Shown: positions 47,032 to 59,700 of the stretch, in pieces
How positions within the stretch are numbered: the stretch's first letter is position 1
Layout of the letters: each line of letters opens with the position of its first letter
Assembly: GCF_000715075.1 (NCBI RefSeq)
Contig: NC_134080.1
Coordinates: 33,956,758-34,020,757 of the forward strand
DNA from: Nicotiana tabacum
Lineage: Eukaryota; Streptophyta; Magnoliopsida; Solanales; Solanaceae
Length of the DNA: 64,000 nt
Direction: 5' to 3'
Program-made: the position numbers and the translations under genes
Notes under the pieces: generated by a model
Told to the model about the DNA's origin: nothing
The model's input: the letters and a program-made list of their open reading frames with translations, nothing else
Database searches by the model: none

Positions 47032-49197
47032 ATGTCTGTTATATCACTGTGTGAAATACTTGAGACCAACAAATTGGTAGGACCAAACTTTGATGACTGG
47101 TATAGAAATTTAAGAATTGTTCTCATGCATGAAAAACTTATTGATGTGATCGATAAGACTGCAAAGATAATCCCACCAGAGAATGATGTTCAAGGCACCA
47201 AGGTTTATCAGAAATACTTGGAAGAATGTCTTGCTATTAAACACATCATTCTCGCTTCTATGAGTTCTTAACTCCAGAGGAAACATCAGAATATGGATCC
47301 AACTGCAATCATTGAATATCTTAAGAAGATGATTGATACACAGTTGAACATTGAAAACTCTCCAGTTGGACCCCTTGTCAATCATATGACCGTTCTTACT
47401 GAAGAACATGAGAAGTTGGGGTACAAGCTTGGTAAAGAGCTTTCTGAAGATTTGATCTTGCAGCCAGTATATGATGCTGAATGTTTTCACTGTAAGAAGA
47501 AATGACATTGGAAGAAAAACTGCAAGGAGTATCTTGCAACACTAAAGGACAAGAAACAAGGTGAGACATTAATGAAAAATATTTTCAAGGTTTCTTTAGC
47601 TACTACTAATTCTTCACTGTGGGTATTAGATACTGGCAATAGTTATAATATCTGTAATATGTTGCAAGGGTTCAAGGTAAGTATGAGGCTAAAGAAAGGA
47701 GAAGGTAATCTACAAGTTGGAAATGGTGCAAAAGTTGCGGCTGTAGCTGTAGGATCAATTTCTTTAATAATGCCTACGGGCAAAGTACTTATGTTGGATG
47801 ATTGTTATTATGTTCCTAAATTTGTTTCGAACATAATTTCAGTTTCTATGTAAGACAAATGTGGTTTTTGCATAAATATAGGCAATGGTATTTGCTTTAT
47901 TTATTATAGTGATAATTTATATGTGAATGGCTATCTCCAACATGACGTTTATGTCTTACCTAATGTGAATGCTAATTCGATTATGCATGTTTCAAGTCTT
48001 AAGAGGAAAAGAGATGATCATGTAAATCAAACATACTTTTGGCATTGTAGGCTTGGTCATATTGGAGAGAAAAGAATTAACAAGTTGTACAAGGAAGGGT
48101 ACCTTGACAAGTATGATTTTGAATCATATCCAACTTGTGAATCTTGTCTCAAAGGAAAAATGACCAAATCTTCATTTACTGGAAGTGGAGAAAGAGCTTC
48201 TGAATTATTGGGACTAATTCATACGGATGTTTGTGGGCCCATGAAAATTCAAGCTAGAGGTGGATATTCTTACTTCATCACCTTCACTGATGATATGTCA
48301 AGATATTGATTTGTGTATCTTATGAAACACAAGTCTGAATCTTTTGAAATGTTCAAAAGGTTCCGTAGTGAAGTTGAGAAGCAGACTGATAAAAGTATCA
48401 AAGTACTAAGGTCTGATAGAGGTGGAGAATATCTTAGTGAAGATTTTACCAGATATCTCAAAGAGAATGGGATTCTCTCACAGTGGACACCTCCAGGAAC
48501 ACCACAACACAATGGTGTGTCTGAAAGGAGAAATCGAACCTTATTAGATATGGTGAGATCTATGATGGGGTTCACTGATCTTCCAATAAATTTATGGGGA
48601 TATGCTTTGGAAGCAGCAACATACTTACTTAATAAAGTTCCCACTAAGTCAGTCTCTGCAACACCATATGAGATATGGAAAGGATGTAAGCCTAACCTTA
48701 AACATATTAAAGTTTGGGGTTGTCCAGCTTATGTTAAGAGACTACAGTCTGATAAACTTGACTCAAAATCTGATAAGTGTAGATTCATTGGGTATCCCAA
48801 GGAAACAATGGGATATTATTTCTATCACCCTTCTGACCATAAAGTATTTGTGGCCAGAGGAGCAATCTTTTTGGAAAGGGAATTTCTTTTAGAAGGAAAT
48901 TATAATGGAGAAATAGAACTTGATGAAGATCAAGAAACTAATGAATCAACATAAAATAAAGATCATGAGAACCAAGTTGAAGAACCTTTATTGGATGTTT
49001 TGAAGTTGCCAAGGAAGTTGCTATCTTCAACGGTTGAAGTTCAAGAACTAAATAAAGTTCAAGAACAGGTTAATGAACCAGTTCCAAACCAAGTTGAACA
49101 ACAACCAAATCCAACACAAGGCGAACAAGTACCTCTTAGAAGGTCTACACGAGAACGCCTTGTACCAACTAGATTAAATTTATTGGTACAAGATGAT
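47032..49197 (+). pseudogene. Copia-2 gag-protease-integrase remnant
   Basis: A single reading frame from the ATG at 47032 runs to the Ogre B junction. It is interrupted only by stop codons: TAA 47269, TGA 47503 (inside the zinc knuckle, CFHCKKK-stop-HWKKNC), TAA 47851, TGA 48307 and TAA 48952. No frameshift is visible. Motifs: protease-like VLDTGNSYNI (about 47626), integrase finger HCRLGHIG...CESC (about 48045-48147), core Asp in HTDVCGP, Asp in RSDRGGEY, Glu in NGVSERRN. The copy is dead and truncated before RT. Confidence 0.88.
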
Positions 49198-49892
49198 TGT
49201 AAGCACGTGATTTTTGCTTTACGAGCAATCGCTCCAAAAGAAAATAAAAATAGTGACAAATGATTTCGCGGTACAATTCTTCGAGTTTTCCGTGACATGT
49301 GTTGTTAGTCATTTATGGGTCTGTCCGTTTTGCATCTAGGCATTATCAAACAAAAATACAAAAATGCCCGTCGTTAAAAGAAAATTCAAAAAATGTGTAT
49401 GTGTGCATCGTTCATTCTCAGCTGTGAGCTAACCATTTTTATTTTTATTTTATTTGTTCATTTTTGTGTTTATCGTTGTGGGTATCACTCAATATGTGTG
49501 TAGGTTTATTTTAATTTTTACATTGTTTTAGGAATTTTTGTTTAATTTGAAGAAAAAAAAAAGAAAAAAAAAAGATAGAAAGCAAAAGAGTGAAGGAAAA
49601 TCGGTTTGGGCCCAAAGAAATAAAACAATGCAGGCCCAAACAGACACTCGAGTCCAGTCCAAAACCGGCTGCCCAAGCAGCAATTCAAACGACGCCGTAT
49701 AAGGGCGTTCGATCTGAGCCATCCGTCCAGGCCAATCCAACGGCTCAGGACCCCTTTCAACGACCCGTTTTCAAACCCGACCCAATAACCAGTCTGACCC
49801 AACCCCCCACTTAAACCAAACGACCTCGTTTAACTACCAAACGACCCCGTCTCATTTCTCAGGATCAGATCTAAGCCGTTGAGATCATCTGA

Positions 49893-49930
49893 TCTAACGG
49901 CTCAGATCCAATCAGCCTCCCCGTATATAA
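49893..49930 (+). promoter_or_regulatory. Ogre B LTR promoter 1: MSA-like site plus TATA box
   Basis: TATATAA at 49924-49930 with TCTAACGGCT at 49893-49902, the same 31-bp offset as in Ogre A. A second AACGG site (TCCAACGGCTC) is at 49736. AAACGACCTCGTTT at 49816 matches the palindromic words of A. Confidence 0.55.
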
Positions 49931-50368
49931 GCCTCCTATCGTACCCCGCACCCCCTATACCAACCCCACCCTTCATCGTCCCCAAACCCAAATCTGAAAC
50001 CCCCCGAACCCTAGCAGCCGCCCCAGTATCCCTCGCCATTAAAGCCGGCGGCATGAACGCCGATGACCGCCTCCTGAACACCCTAGGACCACCTCACTGT
50101 CCTGAACACGAATCCACTAACCACGAGCCTCGAATCACTTTCGTTCGTCTCGAATCTTCATTTGAAGATTTGAGTCGAACCCGAATCTATGCCAAACCAT
50201 CCCATCTTCATACCAGACACTCCCCTGACCTTCCTCGTGACCAAACCAAACTTGGTTTGGTCCGAATCTACCCACAACTCCCTAAAAATCAGATCTGGAA
50301 ATCCAGACTTTTAGAACACATGCACCTGGGGAATCCGGCCGGTTTGGACATGGGTTTGAGGTCTAATA

Positions 50369-50414
50369 GACCTTAATCAAGGTGTTCTCATGTGAGAACA
50401 CCCTGATTAAAGTT
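50369..50414 (+). promoter_or_regulatory. Leader hairpin of Ogre B, counterpart of 16194
   Basis: Left arm 50369-50390 and right arm 50393-50414 pair at 19 of 22 positions plus one G-T wobble. The arms begin GACCTTAATC and end GATTAAAGTT. It lies about 445 bp after TATA 1. Five pairs differ from Ogre A on both sides. Confidence 0.75.
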
Positions 50415-51307
50415 TGTTCGGCCTCAAAAGTTCGAAGTTGAATCAGATTTGGGTCTGTTTGATTTAAACATTTTCGGTAAGTTTTTCTTTCTTTTGTGTT
50501 AGTTTTGATTAAGTGGTCAGCATGTTTCGTTGTGTTTGTTTGTTATTTTTTGTTATTTTTCATTCGGATTTCTTCATCTCTGTAAAGACCTTTTATTTGG
50601 TCGATTGGTTTCTGTGTATGATTTAAATGTATCCTATGATAAGCATGTCCGATTAGTATAGTCGTCGCATGAATAAACTTATATAGGTTCCTAGTGACTG
50701 ACCAAGTTGTCCGAAGCCCTTTAGGTCCCTGTAGGTGTTGTTTATTTGAACGACTGATCATTACCTGTTATGATTAGTATAGTCGACTCGATAAATGTCG
50801 TCGATCAGTTTTCTATAACTAATGAATCGAATGAGCTAATAATGTCGCATGACTAATTGAACCTTGCCATTGACTGAATGCCCCAGCATTGTTCGAAATG
50901 GTTTGTTTGCATTGTGAAACTGAATGAAAAGGTTCAGTCCAGGCAGTCTTGAATTTGAACTTTCATCAGTTCAAAAATGCCCTGATGCTGCAATAGGCAG
51001 GGCAGTAATAATCAAGGTCAAGCAGGGGTATTCTGGGGTTTGAAAAAGGCAGAAAAGGTTAGTTTAAATGAAGCTGGCAAGTAGGGTACTAATTAAGATT
51101 AAACTAATACTAATGGGGAGCAAGACATAAGAGTATGGGGCTTAAAATGAATAAATAAAATGAGCCCATAACTCTTGATTAAACAAAAGACCAGGCGTGG
51201 GGAACAAAGGGGCTGGCACCAAAGATGCTTAGGCATGGGCTTAAAGGGTATGGGCATTCTGCCAATTGGCAGGGCAGGCAGCTTAGCTGCACTTGGTCAC
51301 TTTGGCT

Positions 51308-51315
51308 TATAAATA
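51308..51315 (+). promoter_or_regulatory. Ogre B LTR second TATA box
   Basis: TATAAATA, position-equivalent to 17213 in Ogre A. Confidence 0.4.
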
Positions 51316-53138
51316 GGCCATTTGAGAACTGAAAAAGGGCTGGACTTTTAGTCTTCAGAAAAAGAAAAACAAAAGTGGAATTTTAGGCTGGAGTTTTAAT
51401 CTGGAGAGAGGTCTAGTGAGTCCAAAGAAAACTGAAAACATAAGGTAGTTTCCAGTAAACACTGCAACCAAACACTGCCTGAAAGTTGTATAAGAGTGCA
51501 TATTGGTCAAGCTGTCTTGGCCAAGTTCTTTGTTTGCATTGATTGAGCTGTTTCTGGTTATTGAATTGGTAGTGTTGCTGCATTGAATACTCTGTTGTTG
51601 CTGTTGTTTCATCCTTCGTTTCTGGGTTCATTGGTTTGGTACTCGACTATTTGTTGGTCCTCTTTGTTCTGGGAAATATTATTGGTCGTCTGAGGTTTGT
51701 GGAAAACATTTGGTTTGGTTTGTTGCTGTGCTGTTGCTGTGTATCTGCTGCTGCTGTGTTTACTGCATACTGCCCAGCTGATCATTCCTTTCTTCTTTGT
51801 CTTCTATACCAGGTACACAACCAATGCACTGTCAAATGTAATTGGGAAATTTGAGCATGAATATAAATGAAAGTCCTGAAGAATGTCTTTATACATAGAT
51901 GGTTACATTAAATATTCATCTAATATGTAATAGTTTGCATCCTTGTTTAGATACTGAAGGTAGCCTGTGTGCCCAATAGATGTCAATATGTGGTGATTGA
52001 ATGCTAGTTTGTATATGTAGGTTGATAGATAAAAGGGTCTCAAATGCAGTAGGTTGTATCTTAGGTTTTTTATGGTTAGCATGTCCTTAAAACGTAGAAC
52101 TATCCATGTTAGTTAATTTCATGTCCTTTTGATAAATTGTCTCCTTACAATTGACAAACCATTGTTTTAAAATAAACGGCGCAAGGCTGCACTTCTCAAC
52201 CTCACGAAGGTCGAGCCCGAATCAAACGAACCCAGCAGCCTTTCATCAGAAAGGCATTGGCCCAGGTCCAGCCAATACCGTGTGGGCTGGGTTTGGGCCC
52301 ACGGTGCTCGATTAGCTGCCCATGGGCACGATCATGTTTTCTTATTCTGCAAAGGCACTCGGGATTCCGTTATAATAACCTGCAAGCATGTAATTGAATA
52401 GGGTCATTTTTAACCTCAACTAGTAGAGACAAATGTGACAAGAAACGTAGTTGCTATAGGATATCCTGTTAAAATAAAGACGAGATGAGCTTCGACAAAC
52501 AGAAACGCACAAGATGCGGGGCCCTCGTTAAACGTATATTATCAAAGCATTTAGTTTCCAGGACGGGTTGTTTAGCAAATTTCACAACCCTCCTAAAATA
52601 ACAATACGTTAGACTCTTTAGGACGCGCCTTAATAAATCTTACCTTCTTAAACCCGGGTGCACATTTATGTGACCCAAATCCAATTCTCAACGGAGTCGA
52701 AATGTGTCGACGACCACGGGTACATTGATTGTAACGCGGTTCGAGATACATTTTCACAACGTTGCAATTCTTGATAAAAAAAGTAAATGATAAAAGCGGT
52801 TAAAAGTTAAATTTTGCACATAAGTTCACACTTGTATAAAATCAGATAATCAAGCCGAATATAACAGTTGAGCGACCGTGCTAGAACCACGGAACTCGGG
52901 AATGCCTAACACCTTCTCCCGGGTTAACAGAATTCCTTATCCGGATTTCTGGTACGCAGACTGTAATATAGAGTCATTATTTTCCTCGATTCGGGATTAA
53001 AATTGGTGACTTGGGACACCCTAAACCTCCCAAGTGGCGACTCTGAAATAATTAAACCAATCCCGTTTCGATTGTCCTTTAATTGGAAAAACTCCCCTGC
53101 GCCCCTCGCGGGTGCGGAAAAAGGAGGTGTGACAGCTT

Positions 53139-53157
53139 TGGCGACTCCGCTGGGGAC
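53139..53157 (+). other. Primer-binding site of Ogre B
   Basis: TGGCGACTCCGCTGGGGAC, four bases after the LTR, two bases different from the Ogre A site. Confidence 0.82.
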
Positions 53158-54153
53158 TATAACCCAGAACCACTGGTTCAGGGTTAAGAATTCGAGCTTG
53201 AAATAATTGTTATTATTTGGCTTTATTTATTATCTGGTTTTTTTTACGTGTTTGAGCCTAATGTGCTAAATGCTGCTTTTACTGCTTTGATATTATTTGG
53301 ACTGTATATATAAACTGTGCCGAAACCCTTCTCTTCTCTCTTGAGGAGCGCACGCTGGTCGTGGCTTCTTTCTGTTAGTGTCATATGCCAAAATAGAACG
53401 AGGATTCGGAGGAGTTGCAAAATCGGATGGCCTTTTGGTTACCGGTACACAGCTCCCATCCTCGGCTCGAGTTGTCCGCTCGGGTAAGCCAGGTCTAGAA
53501 CAAACACCTAGGCTTTACAGCTTAGCATAACATAGCTTCATGCCGGATCCCTAGTAGGAACGCTTATTTGCATCATGTGCATTTGACTTAGGGGACTCAG
53601 CACAGGGGCTGGGTCCGTCTAGGACAGGCAACCTGAGAATAAAGGCCATCCTGCTACATCCTGTTTGCTTTATGCATTTACTTGTTTCAAGGCTTGCATG
53701 CTGACCGGTTTCTGAATATCGGGAATGTTTGGAAAGGGAAGAGGAATAACGGTTAAGGGGTTACTTATTTATTCTTGAAAAGTCACAAAAATGGTCAAAG
53801 CTCTGCCAGAATTTTGAAAAAAAAATGTGTGTCTTATTAATTTGTTTTAAAAAAGAAAAAAAGGAGTCTTTGATTCATTTTTAAGAGAAAAATAGGGTGT
53901 CCCCAAAATTCGATTTATGCCCGAACTACGTCAGTTTGATTCTCGCATGGTGCGGGATACGTAGGCAACCCCCATCGGGCTCAACTTGTTCTTTCAAAAT
54001 AGAGGTACAAACCAAATAACGAAAGTTTTAAGGTAACATCGTACTTTTCAGAAACAACCAAAATTTCGTTTTTCTAGAAAATAGTGTGTCGATTTGTGTA
54101 TTTGAGTCTAATGAGTCTGGATCTTCGCTTAATCACCCCAATAAACATGCAGA
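53158..54153 (+). other. Untranslated leader of Ogre B
   Basis: No gene. The blocks at about 53480-53720 correspond to 2095-2320 of Ogre A. The structured motif copy B1 lies at 53919-53986. Confidence 0.65.
53919..53986 (+). promoter_or_regulatory. Recurrent structured motif, copy B1 (before ORF1)
   Basis: Stem a: CTACG (53926-53930)/CGTAG (53960-53964). Inner hairpin TCTCGCA (53941-53947)/TGCGGGA (53951-53957), seven pairs with one wobble. Segment b: AGTT (53933-53936)/AACT (53983-53986), a third version of this pairing. An outer stem GCCCG (53919-53923)/CGGGC (53976-53980) is also possible. It lies 168 bp before the ORF1 ATG. Confidence 0.6.
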
Positions 54154-56187
54154 ATGAGCATGAGTCCAAGTTTGCCGATGACAGTTAGAAGCAAAATCCC
54201 CCTGGAAGTGCGATTATGGTGGGAGGATTTGGAAAAGCCAGAGCAAGACAAGGTCAAACTGCACCTGGGGGGTTTGGTTGATTTGTTGAAAGTCAGGCCT
54301 CGGTGCGACATCATAAAGGCTTTGGTTACATTCTGGGATCTGGCCCACAACGTGTTCCGTTTCTCAGATTTTGAACTCACCCCAACCTTAGAGGAAATGG
54401 CGGGTTACATGGACGTCACTGAAGGTTTGAGACACAAATACCTGATCGCTCCAAGGGCTGTGAATTCACACAAATTCATGGATCTGTTGAAGATAAGCAA
54501 AGGAGTCCCATACGCTGAACTGGATAGAGGTTTTTCTACCCTACAATTCATATACCAGAGGTACGGGAGCATAAGAGGATTCAATGATCCAGAAAGTGGT
54601 GTTTGCAGCAGGGGAAATCTGGTAAAATGGAATGAGCATAGGCGGTTCGCTTTTATGGTGGCATTTTTGGGCCTTGTGGTGTTTCCCCGAAAAGATAGAA
54701 ATATCGACCTAAAGGTGGCTGGAATCGTCAAAATCCTGATTACCAACGATAAAAGCATCCTTGCTCCCATGATAATGTCAGAAATATACCGAGCCCTCAC
54801 GGCTTGTAAGGCTGGAGCAGACTTCTTCGAAGGCTGCAACTTGTTGTTACAGATGTGGATGATCGAACACTTGTGTCACCACCCTCAGTATATGCGCTAC
54901 ATGTCTACAAATGGGGGCTGCATCGAGGGTTATAGCCTAAGGGTTTCAGGTTTCCGATCACCGAGAGGGTTTGAAGAATGGATATCCTATCTCCGGATCA
55001 TCACCGCAGACCAAATAAACTGGACTTTGGGTTGGCTTTCTGTGGAAGAAATCATATACATGCCCGCCACTGGTCCTCACTTCCTCTTGATGGGACTCAG
55101 GGGTATTCAACCTTATGCCCCTTACAGGGTAATGAGGCAGTTGGGAAGATGTCAAGTACTACACCCGGACGAAGATCTCAGCACTTATGCAGTCGAGGTC
55201 AGCAGTGACGGCCAATTTCCTGAAAAGACAGTTCGTTGCATATGGAGTGAATGCCAGTACTTAACGGCGAATACCCGAGTAAATGATTTGTCTAGGGGTG
55301 AAGTCTCGCCGGCCTATATCACTTGGCAGAACAAGAAGAACATCGTAAAACGGCCAACCAAACGGCCTCACCTCCGAAATTTTGTTGAGTCATCGCAAGA
55401 ACAATGGGACTGGCTCGCAAAAGAGGAAGGTTACCTGGTTGAAATTAGGAAGCTGAAGCGACAAATGGAAAGGATGGTATTCGAAAACAACGTACAAGTC
55501 GCCCAAGAGCAGGCTGAAAAAGACAAGTTAGCCCAAGAAAACCAAACCCTGAGGGCCCGGCTTCGCCAAGCCAGTAAGAATAACATCGACCGACAGAGGC
55601 GTTGCTCCGACGAAAGATTGATAGCCAGTTTGAGAAATCAGGTCATCCAGAGCCAGGTAGAATTAGACCTATCAGAGGCTTGCATAACAAGGATGAGGGC
55701 CAAATGGGCAGAAGGTACAATGGCCCGGAAAAAGCGCGTACAACAAGTCATGAGGAATTGTGAACTGAGCGTCAAAGCAGCAAAGGAAACAAATTCCGCT
55801 TTGCAAGAGCGGATCTTCAAGCAAACACAAGATGCCCAGGCCGACCGGAGACGCTATTACAATGCAATGACAAGGATGGAAAGGCAAATGGATATATTCC
55901 AGGATCAGCTCGCCGCCAATGCACAAACGCTAGGGTTAAAGAGCCGACAGATAAGGCAATTGTTCGCAGAAAGGGACAACATTCGGGCAAGAATTGACGA
56001 AGTCGGGCATTACATCTACCTAAAATGTTTGGCATGCGAGCAGACACCTCGGGAAAACCTCATTGCTTCCATCATGGGCTGCGTCCATCGGATTATGAAC
56101 GAGTTGAAGGGCTTGCAAAGAGACCTTACACCTAGGGCCGCGAAAGGGCCGAAAGATGCCTCGTGGGTCCCTAAGTTGGAAAATTAG
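54154..56187 (+). CDS. Ogre B ORF1 (677 residues, intact)
   Basis: The extra ORF upstream of gag, function unknown. Residues 1 to about 390 form a globular domain with LWWEDLEKPEQDKVKLHL near the start, HNVFRFSDFELTPTLEE (about residues 69-85) and LGWLSVEEII; this looks like a plant mobile domain/DUF7745 protein (recognised from memory, not searched). From about residue 400 a basic RPTKRPHLRNF patch leads into about 230 residues rich in Gln, Glu, Lys and Arg, a likely coiled coil. No signal peptide or membrane segment. The open frame of over 2 kb, when gag-pro and pol of this copy carry stops, argues that it was under selection until recently. A role in RNA binding, virus-like-particle assembly or silencing evasion is speculation. 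Confidence 0.88.
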   Translation: MSMSPSLPMTVRSKIPLEVRLWWEDLEKPEQDKVKLHLGGLVDLLKVRPRCDIIKALVTFWDLAHNVFRFSDFELTPTLEEMAGYMDVTEGLRHKYLIAPRAVNSHKFMDLLKISKGVPYAELDRGFSTLQFIYQRYGSIRGFNDPESGVCSRGNLVKWNEHRRFAFMVAFLGLVVFPRKDRNIDLKVAGIVKILITNDKSILAPMIMSEIYRALTACKAGADFFEGCNLLLQMWMIEHLCHHPQYMRYMSTNGGCIEGYSLRVSGFRSPRGFEEWISYLRIITADQINWTLGWLSVEEIIYMPATGPHFLLMGLRGIQPYAPYRVMRQLGRCQVLHPDEDLSTYAVEVSSDGQFPEKTVRCIWSECQYLTANTRVNDLSRGEVSPAYITWQNKKNIVKRPTKRPHLRNFVESSQEQWDWLAKEEGYLVEIRKLKRQMERMVFENNVQVAQEQAEKDKLAQENQTLRARLRQASKNNIDRQRRCSDERLIASLRNQVIQSQVELDLSEACITRMRAKWAEGTMARKKRVQQVMRNCELSVKAAKETNSALQERIFKQTQDAQADRRRYYNAMTRMERQMDIFQDQLAANAQTLGLKSRQIRQLFAERDNIRARIDEVGHYIYLKCLACEQTPRENLIASIMGCVHRIMNELKGLQRDLTPRAAKGPKDASWVPKLEN

Positions 56188-56373
56188 TTGTTGATCGAGT
56201 CCTGGTTGTTTTGTTTGTTGTTTCCCCAATGTTGTTTTCTTTTCCTCAAACCAAGTTTAAAACCCTGGAGTCTGTACTGTTGCTATTTTGTTTGAAGTAA
56301 TGTGTAATAGCAAATTTTGATAATGAAATTAAGTGACTCCGGAAGAATTTCTATGTGTCTTTACTTTAAGGCA

Positions 56374-56437
56374 GAACTACGCCTGGTCTGATTCACGCGG
56401 GGACGTGATACGTAGGCAATCCCCATAAGATTCGACC
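56374..56437 (+). promoter_or_regulatory. Recurrent structured motif, copy B2 (ORF1-gag gap)
   Basis: Stem a: CTACG (56377-56381)/CGTAG (56411-56415). Inner hairpin CACG (56394-56397)/CGTG (56404-56407) with loop CGGGGA; copy A1 has CATG/CATG here, a compensatory change. Segment b: GGTC (56385-56388)/GACC (56434-56437). It lies 190 bp after the ORF1 stop and 267 bp before the gag ATG, nearly the same spacing as in Ogre A. Confidence 0.6.
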
Positions 56438-56703
56438 GCTTTTAATAAAGAAAGAAAAGAAAGTACAAAAACAAATAAAAAGGGGATAACTGAGCAAGCC
56501 GGGATGACGCATGTTGTTTGAAGCAAAGCATATAGAAACGGTTAACTGCCTAGGTGCATTGCATCCTCTATGTGTTATGATCAAATCTGTTGAAATCTAA
56601 CGCTAACAAAGTTTGTTATTGTCTGATCCAGACAGTTAGTTGTTAAAGAATTCTGGCAACACATTCATACCAAACCAGATCCAAAGGACCGGTAGCAACA
56701 AGC

Positions 56704-59700
56704 ATGACTACTTCAGAGAATAGTAATGAGGAAGAAAGGCCGATGAGCCAGTTGCTAAAAGAGGCAATGGAAAAGATTGAAAGGATGGGACTAGAGATGC
56801 ATGCAATACAGCTAGCCCTGGCCAAAACGCAAAAGAGCCCTGAGACACTGGGACACATGCCGGAGTACCCTCACTCTGGCCCTTCCACAAGCCGCCCAAA
56901 TCCCCTCTATCATCAAGAAAGAAGCCCTCATGATTCCCAAGCTCCACCACCCCATCAACCTCTCCCAACACCCAATATTCCCATTTTTGTGGGACCTGCA
57001 TCAGCCCCTTTGCAGCGAACGACCAGTGAGCCATTGTTTCAGGCTCATGATACACAATACTATCCCCCTGAGCCTACATTCCATGCACCCGAACCACAGG
57101 CTTACAATCCCCATTTGGAAGTACCGGCAGAGGTTGAGAAGCCGGTTAAGGCCCCTGAACAGGATGAAGTGTTGAGAAAGTTCAAAAGCCTGGAGCAATC
57201 CTTCAGGAACTTACACGGGCTGGGCAATCAAGTCAGTGTGGCATACAAAGATCTGTGCCCTTTCCCAGATGTCCAACTCCCGGCTGGGTTCAAGATGCCC
57301 AAGTTTGATTTATATGAAGGGCACGGTGATCCCATGGCACATTTGCGGGGATTCTGTAGCAAAATGAGAGGGGCAGGAGGCAAAGATGAGCTTTTGATAG
57401 CTTATTTCGGCCAAAGTCTGAGCGGATCTGCACTGGAATGGTATACCAGGCAGGATTTCAGCAGGTGGTACACGTGGGATGACCTGGCGCAGGCTTTTGC
57501 AGGTCATTTCCAGTACAATCTGGAGATAGTCCCTGACCGTCTCACGTTATTGAGAACTGGGAAGAAACCCGGGGAAAGTTTTCGCGAGTTTGGGTTCCGC
57601 TGGAGAGAACAAGCAGCTAGAGTCGATCCTCCCATGAGAGAGGGAGAGATGGTGGACTATTTTTTGCAGACATTGGATCCAACCTACTTTGGTCACTTGG
57701 TGACAACGGTTGGAAAATCTTTCAACGAGGTGGTCAAAATAGGGGTCATGATAGAAGAAGGTTTGAGGTCGGACAAGATCTTGAACTATTCGGCGCTTAA
57801 GGCCACAACCCAGGCTATTCAAAGCGGCACGGGAGGTGCGCTGAGAAGAAAGAAAGAAGAGGTTGCCACGATCGAGGCAGGCAGTTGGTCCAGGGCTGGC
57901 AGGCCGCACTACAACCAACCCAGGCCTCACAGGTCAAATTACCCATACAACCCACCACAAAATTTCTATCCACCTCGAGAACCACATTGTTCCGTACACC
58001 AAGCCCAGGTATACACTCAGCCTCCGGTTCGCCCACAATGGCGCGCACCGGCTCCCCAGAACATATATGCGCCACCACAAAACACCTACCCTCCGCCAAG
58101 GGCATATAGAAACCCTTCAGGGGCAGGCTTCCGGGGAAATCCAGATGCTAGAAATGACAGGTTGCGGAAGCAAAGAACCTTCACAGAGCTGGGAGAAACC
58201 TACACCGCCTTGTTCCACAAGCTGCGACAATTGGGTTTGGTTAGTCCTGTCCAGACTCGGGAACCAAATCCCCCACCTCAGAATGTAGATCGATCAATCA
58301 GTTGTGAATACTGTTCAGGGATGCTCGGGCACGATACCGAGAAGTGCTGGAAGTTAAGGCATGCCATACAGGATCTTATTGACACCAATAAGATCGAGGT
58401 CCAAACACCGGAGGCCCCTAACATCAACCAAAACCCACTGCCAGCGCACCACGAAGCTCACATGATTGAGTTAGTGTGTGAGGGAGGAGAATTAAGAAAA
58501 CCCTCACAAACAATGATGATGATCCAAGCCGCCCTGAAGGAAGTCTTAACCAGTGGAGGAACAAGTGTACAGTCGCAGGGAGAAGGCGTCAAGCCGGTAG
58601 TAATATTGGGGAAGAGCCCGTCCGTCATAGCAAGCAAACCCAAGCCAAGCAAGCTGGTAATACCACGGATCCTGCCTACACCGGCAGTCATGTTGAAAGG
58701 GGTAGGTAGAGAACGGGTGACCATAAAGCCGGTGGTCCAACTGCCGATGATTGACAGCAGGGCTGTGCCCTGGAAATATGAAAAGGCAGTGGTAACGTAC
58801 CAAGGAGAACAGGTGGAAGAAGTCAGTTGTGAAGCGCAAGGGCTGACTCGATCAGGTCGATGTTTTGCTCCGGTGGAGTTAAGAAAAACCAACCCAGTGG
58901 CAACCAAGAAGCCAGTGTCAGAAGAAGAGGCTGAAGACTTCCTGAGGAAGATGAAAGTACAAGACTATTCTGTGGTTGAGCAGCTGAGAAAAACACCTGC
59001 CCAGATCTCACTATTGTCATTACTCCTCCATTCCGAGGAACATCGTCGGGCCCTGTTAAAGATATTGAACGAGGCCCATGTACCCAGTGAGATTTCTGTA
59101 AACCACCTGGAAACCATTGCCAGCAAGATTTTCGAGGTGAACAGGGTAATATTCTCAGATGATGACCTGCCGGTGGAAGGTACGGAGCATAACAAAGCTC
59201 TATACCTAGCTGTCAAATGTGAAGACTCGGTGGTAACTTGAGTATTGGTGGATAACGGCTCAAGCGCCAATATTTGTCCATTATCCACCCTGGACCAGTT
59301 AAAGATTGACCGTGGAAGAATCTGGGAGAATAGCATCTGTGTCCGGGGGTTTGACGGAAACGGAACAGCCACTGTGGGGGATGTTGTACTTGAACTGACC
59401 ATTGGCCCGGTCCTGTTTACCATGGAATTCCAGGTATTGGACGCCACGGTATCTTACAACTTGCTGTTAGGACGACCTTGGATTCATGCAGCTAAAGCGG
59501 TGCCTTCCACCCTACATCAGACAGTGAAGTTCGAGTGGGAAAGACAAGAGGTCGTGTTGCACGGCGAGGATACAACATGCACCATGGGCGGAACCATTGT
59601 GCCTTTCATAGAGACCACTGATGACAAGGGTCCCTGGGTCTACCAGATTCTCGATACAGGGTCAGCCAACAAAATTTCTGAAGGAGAAATCATCCCGCAC

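Larger units (their letters stand above)
44922..49197 (+). mobile_element. Copia-2: second Ty1/copia element, cut by Ogre B
   Basis: The 996-bp 5' LTR, Met primer site, 1.1-kb leader and gag-integrase region are present. The frame stops abruptly where the Ogre B LTR begins, in the spacer between integrase and RT. RT, RNase H and the 3' LTR should resume beyond the right end of Ogre B, outside the window. It lies within the chromovirus. Confidence 0.88.
49198..53134 (+). repeat. Ogre B 5' LTR
   Basis: It starts TGTAAGCACGTGATTTTTGC and ends GGAGGTGTGACA, matching both ends of the Ogre A LTR. The 260 bp before the end are strongly conserved with A. An open frame at 49879-50376 crosses the promoter and leader and has no domain, so it is not called. 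Confidence 0.93.

Noticed and set aside
49879..50376. 165-residue open frame in the Ogre B LTR
   Set aside because: It spans the TATA box and leader hairpin, has no domain, and is not open in the Ogre A LTR.
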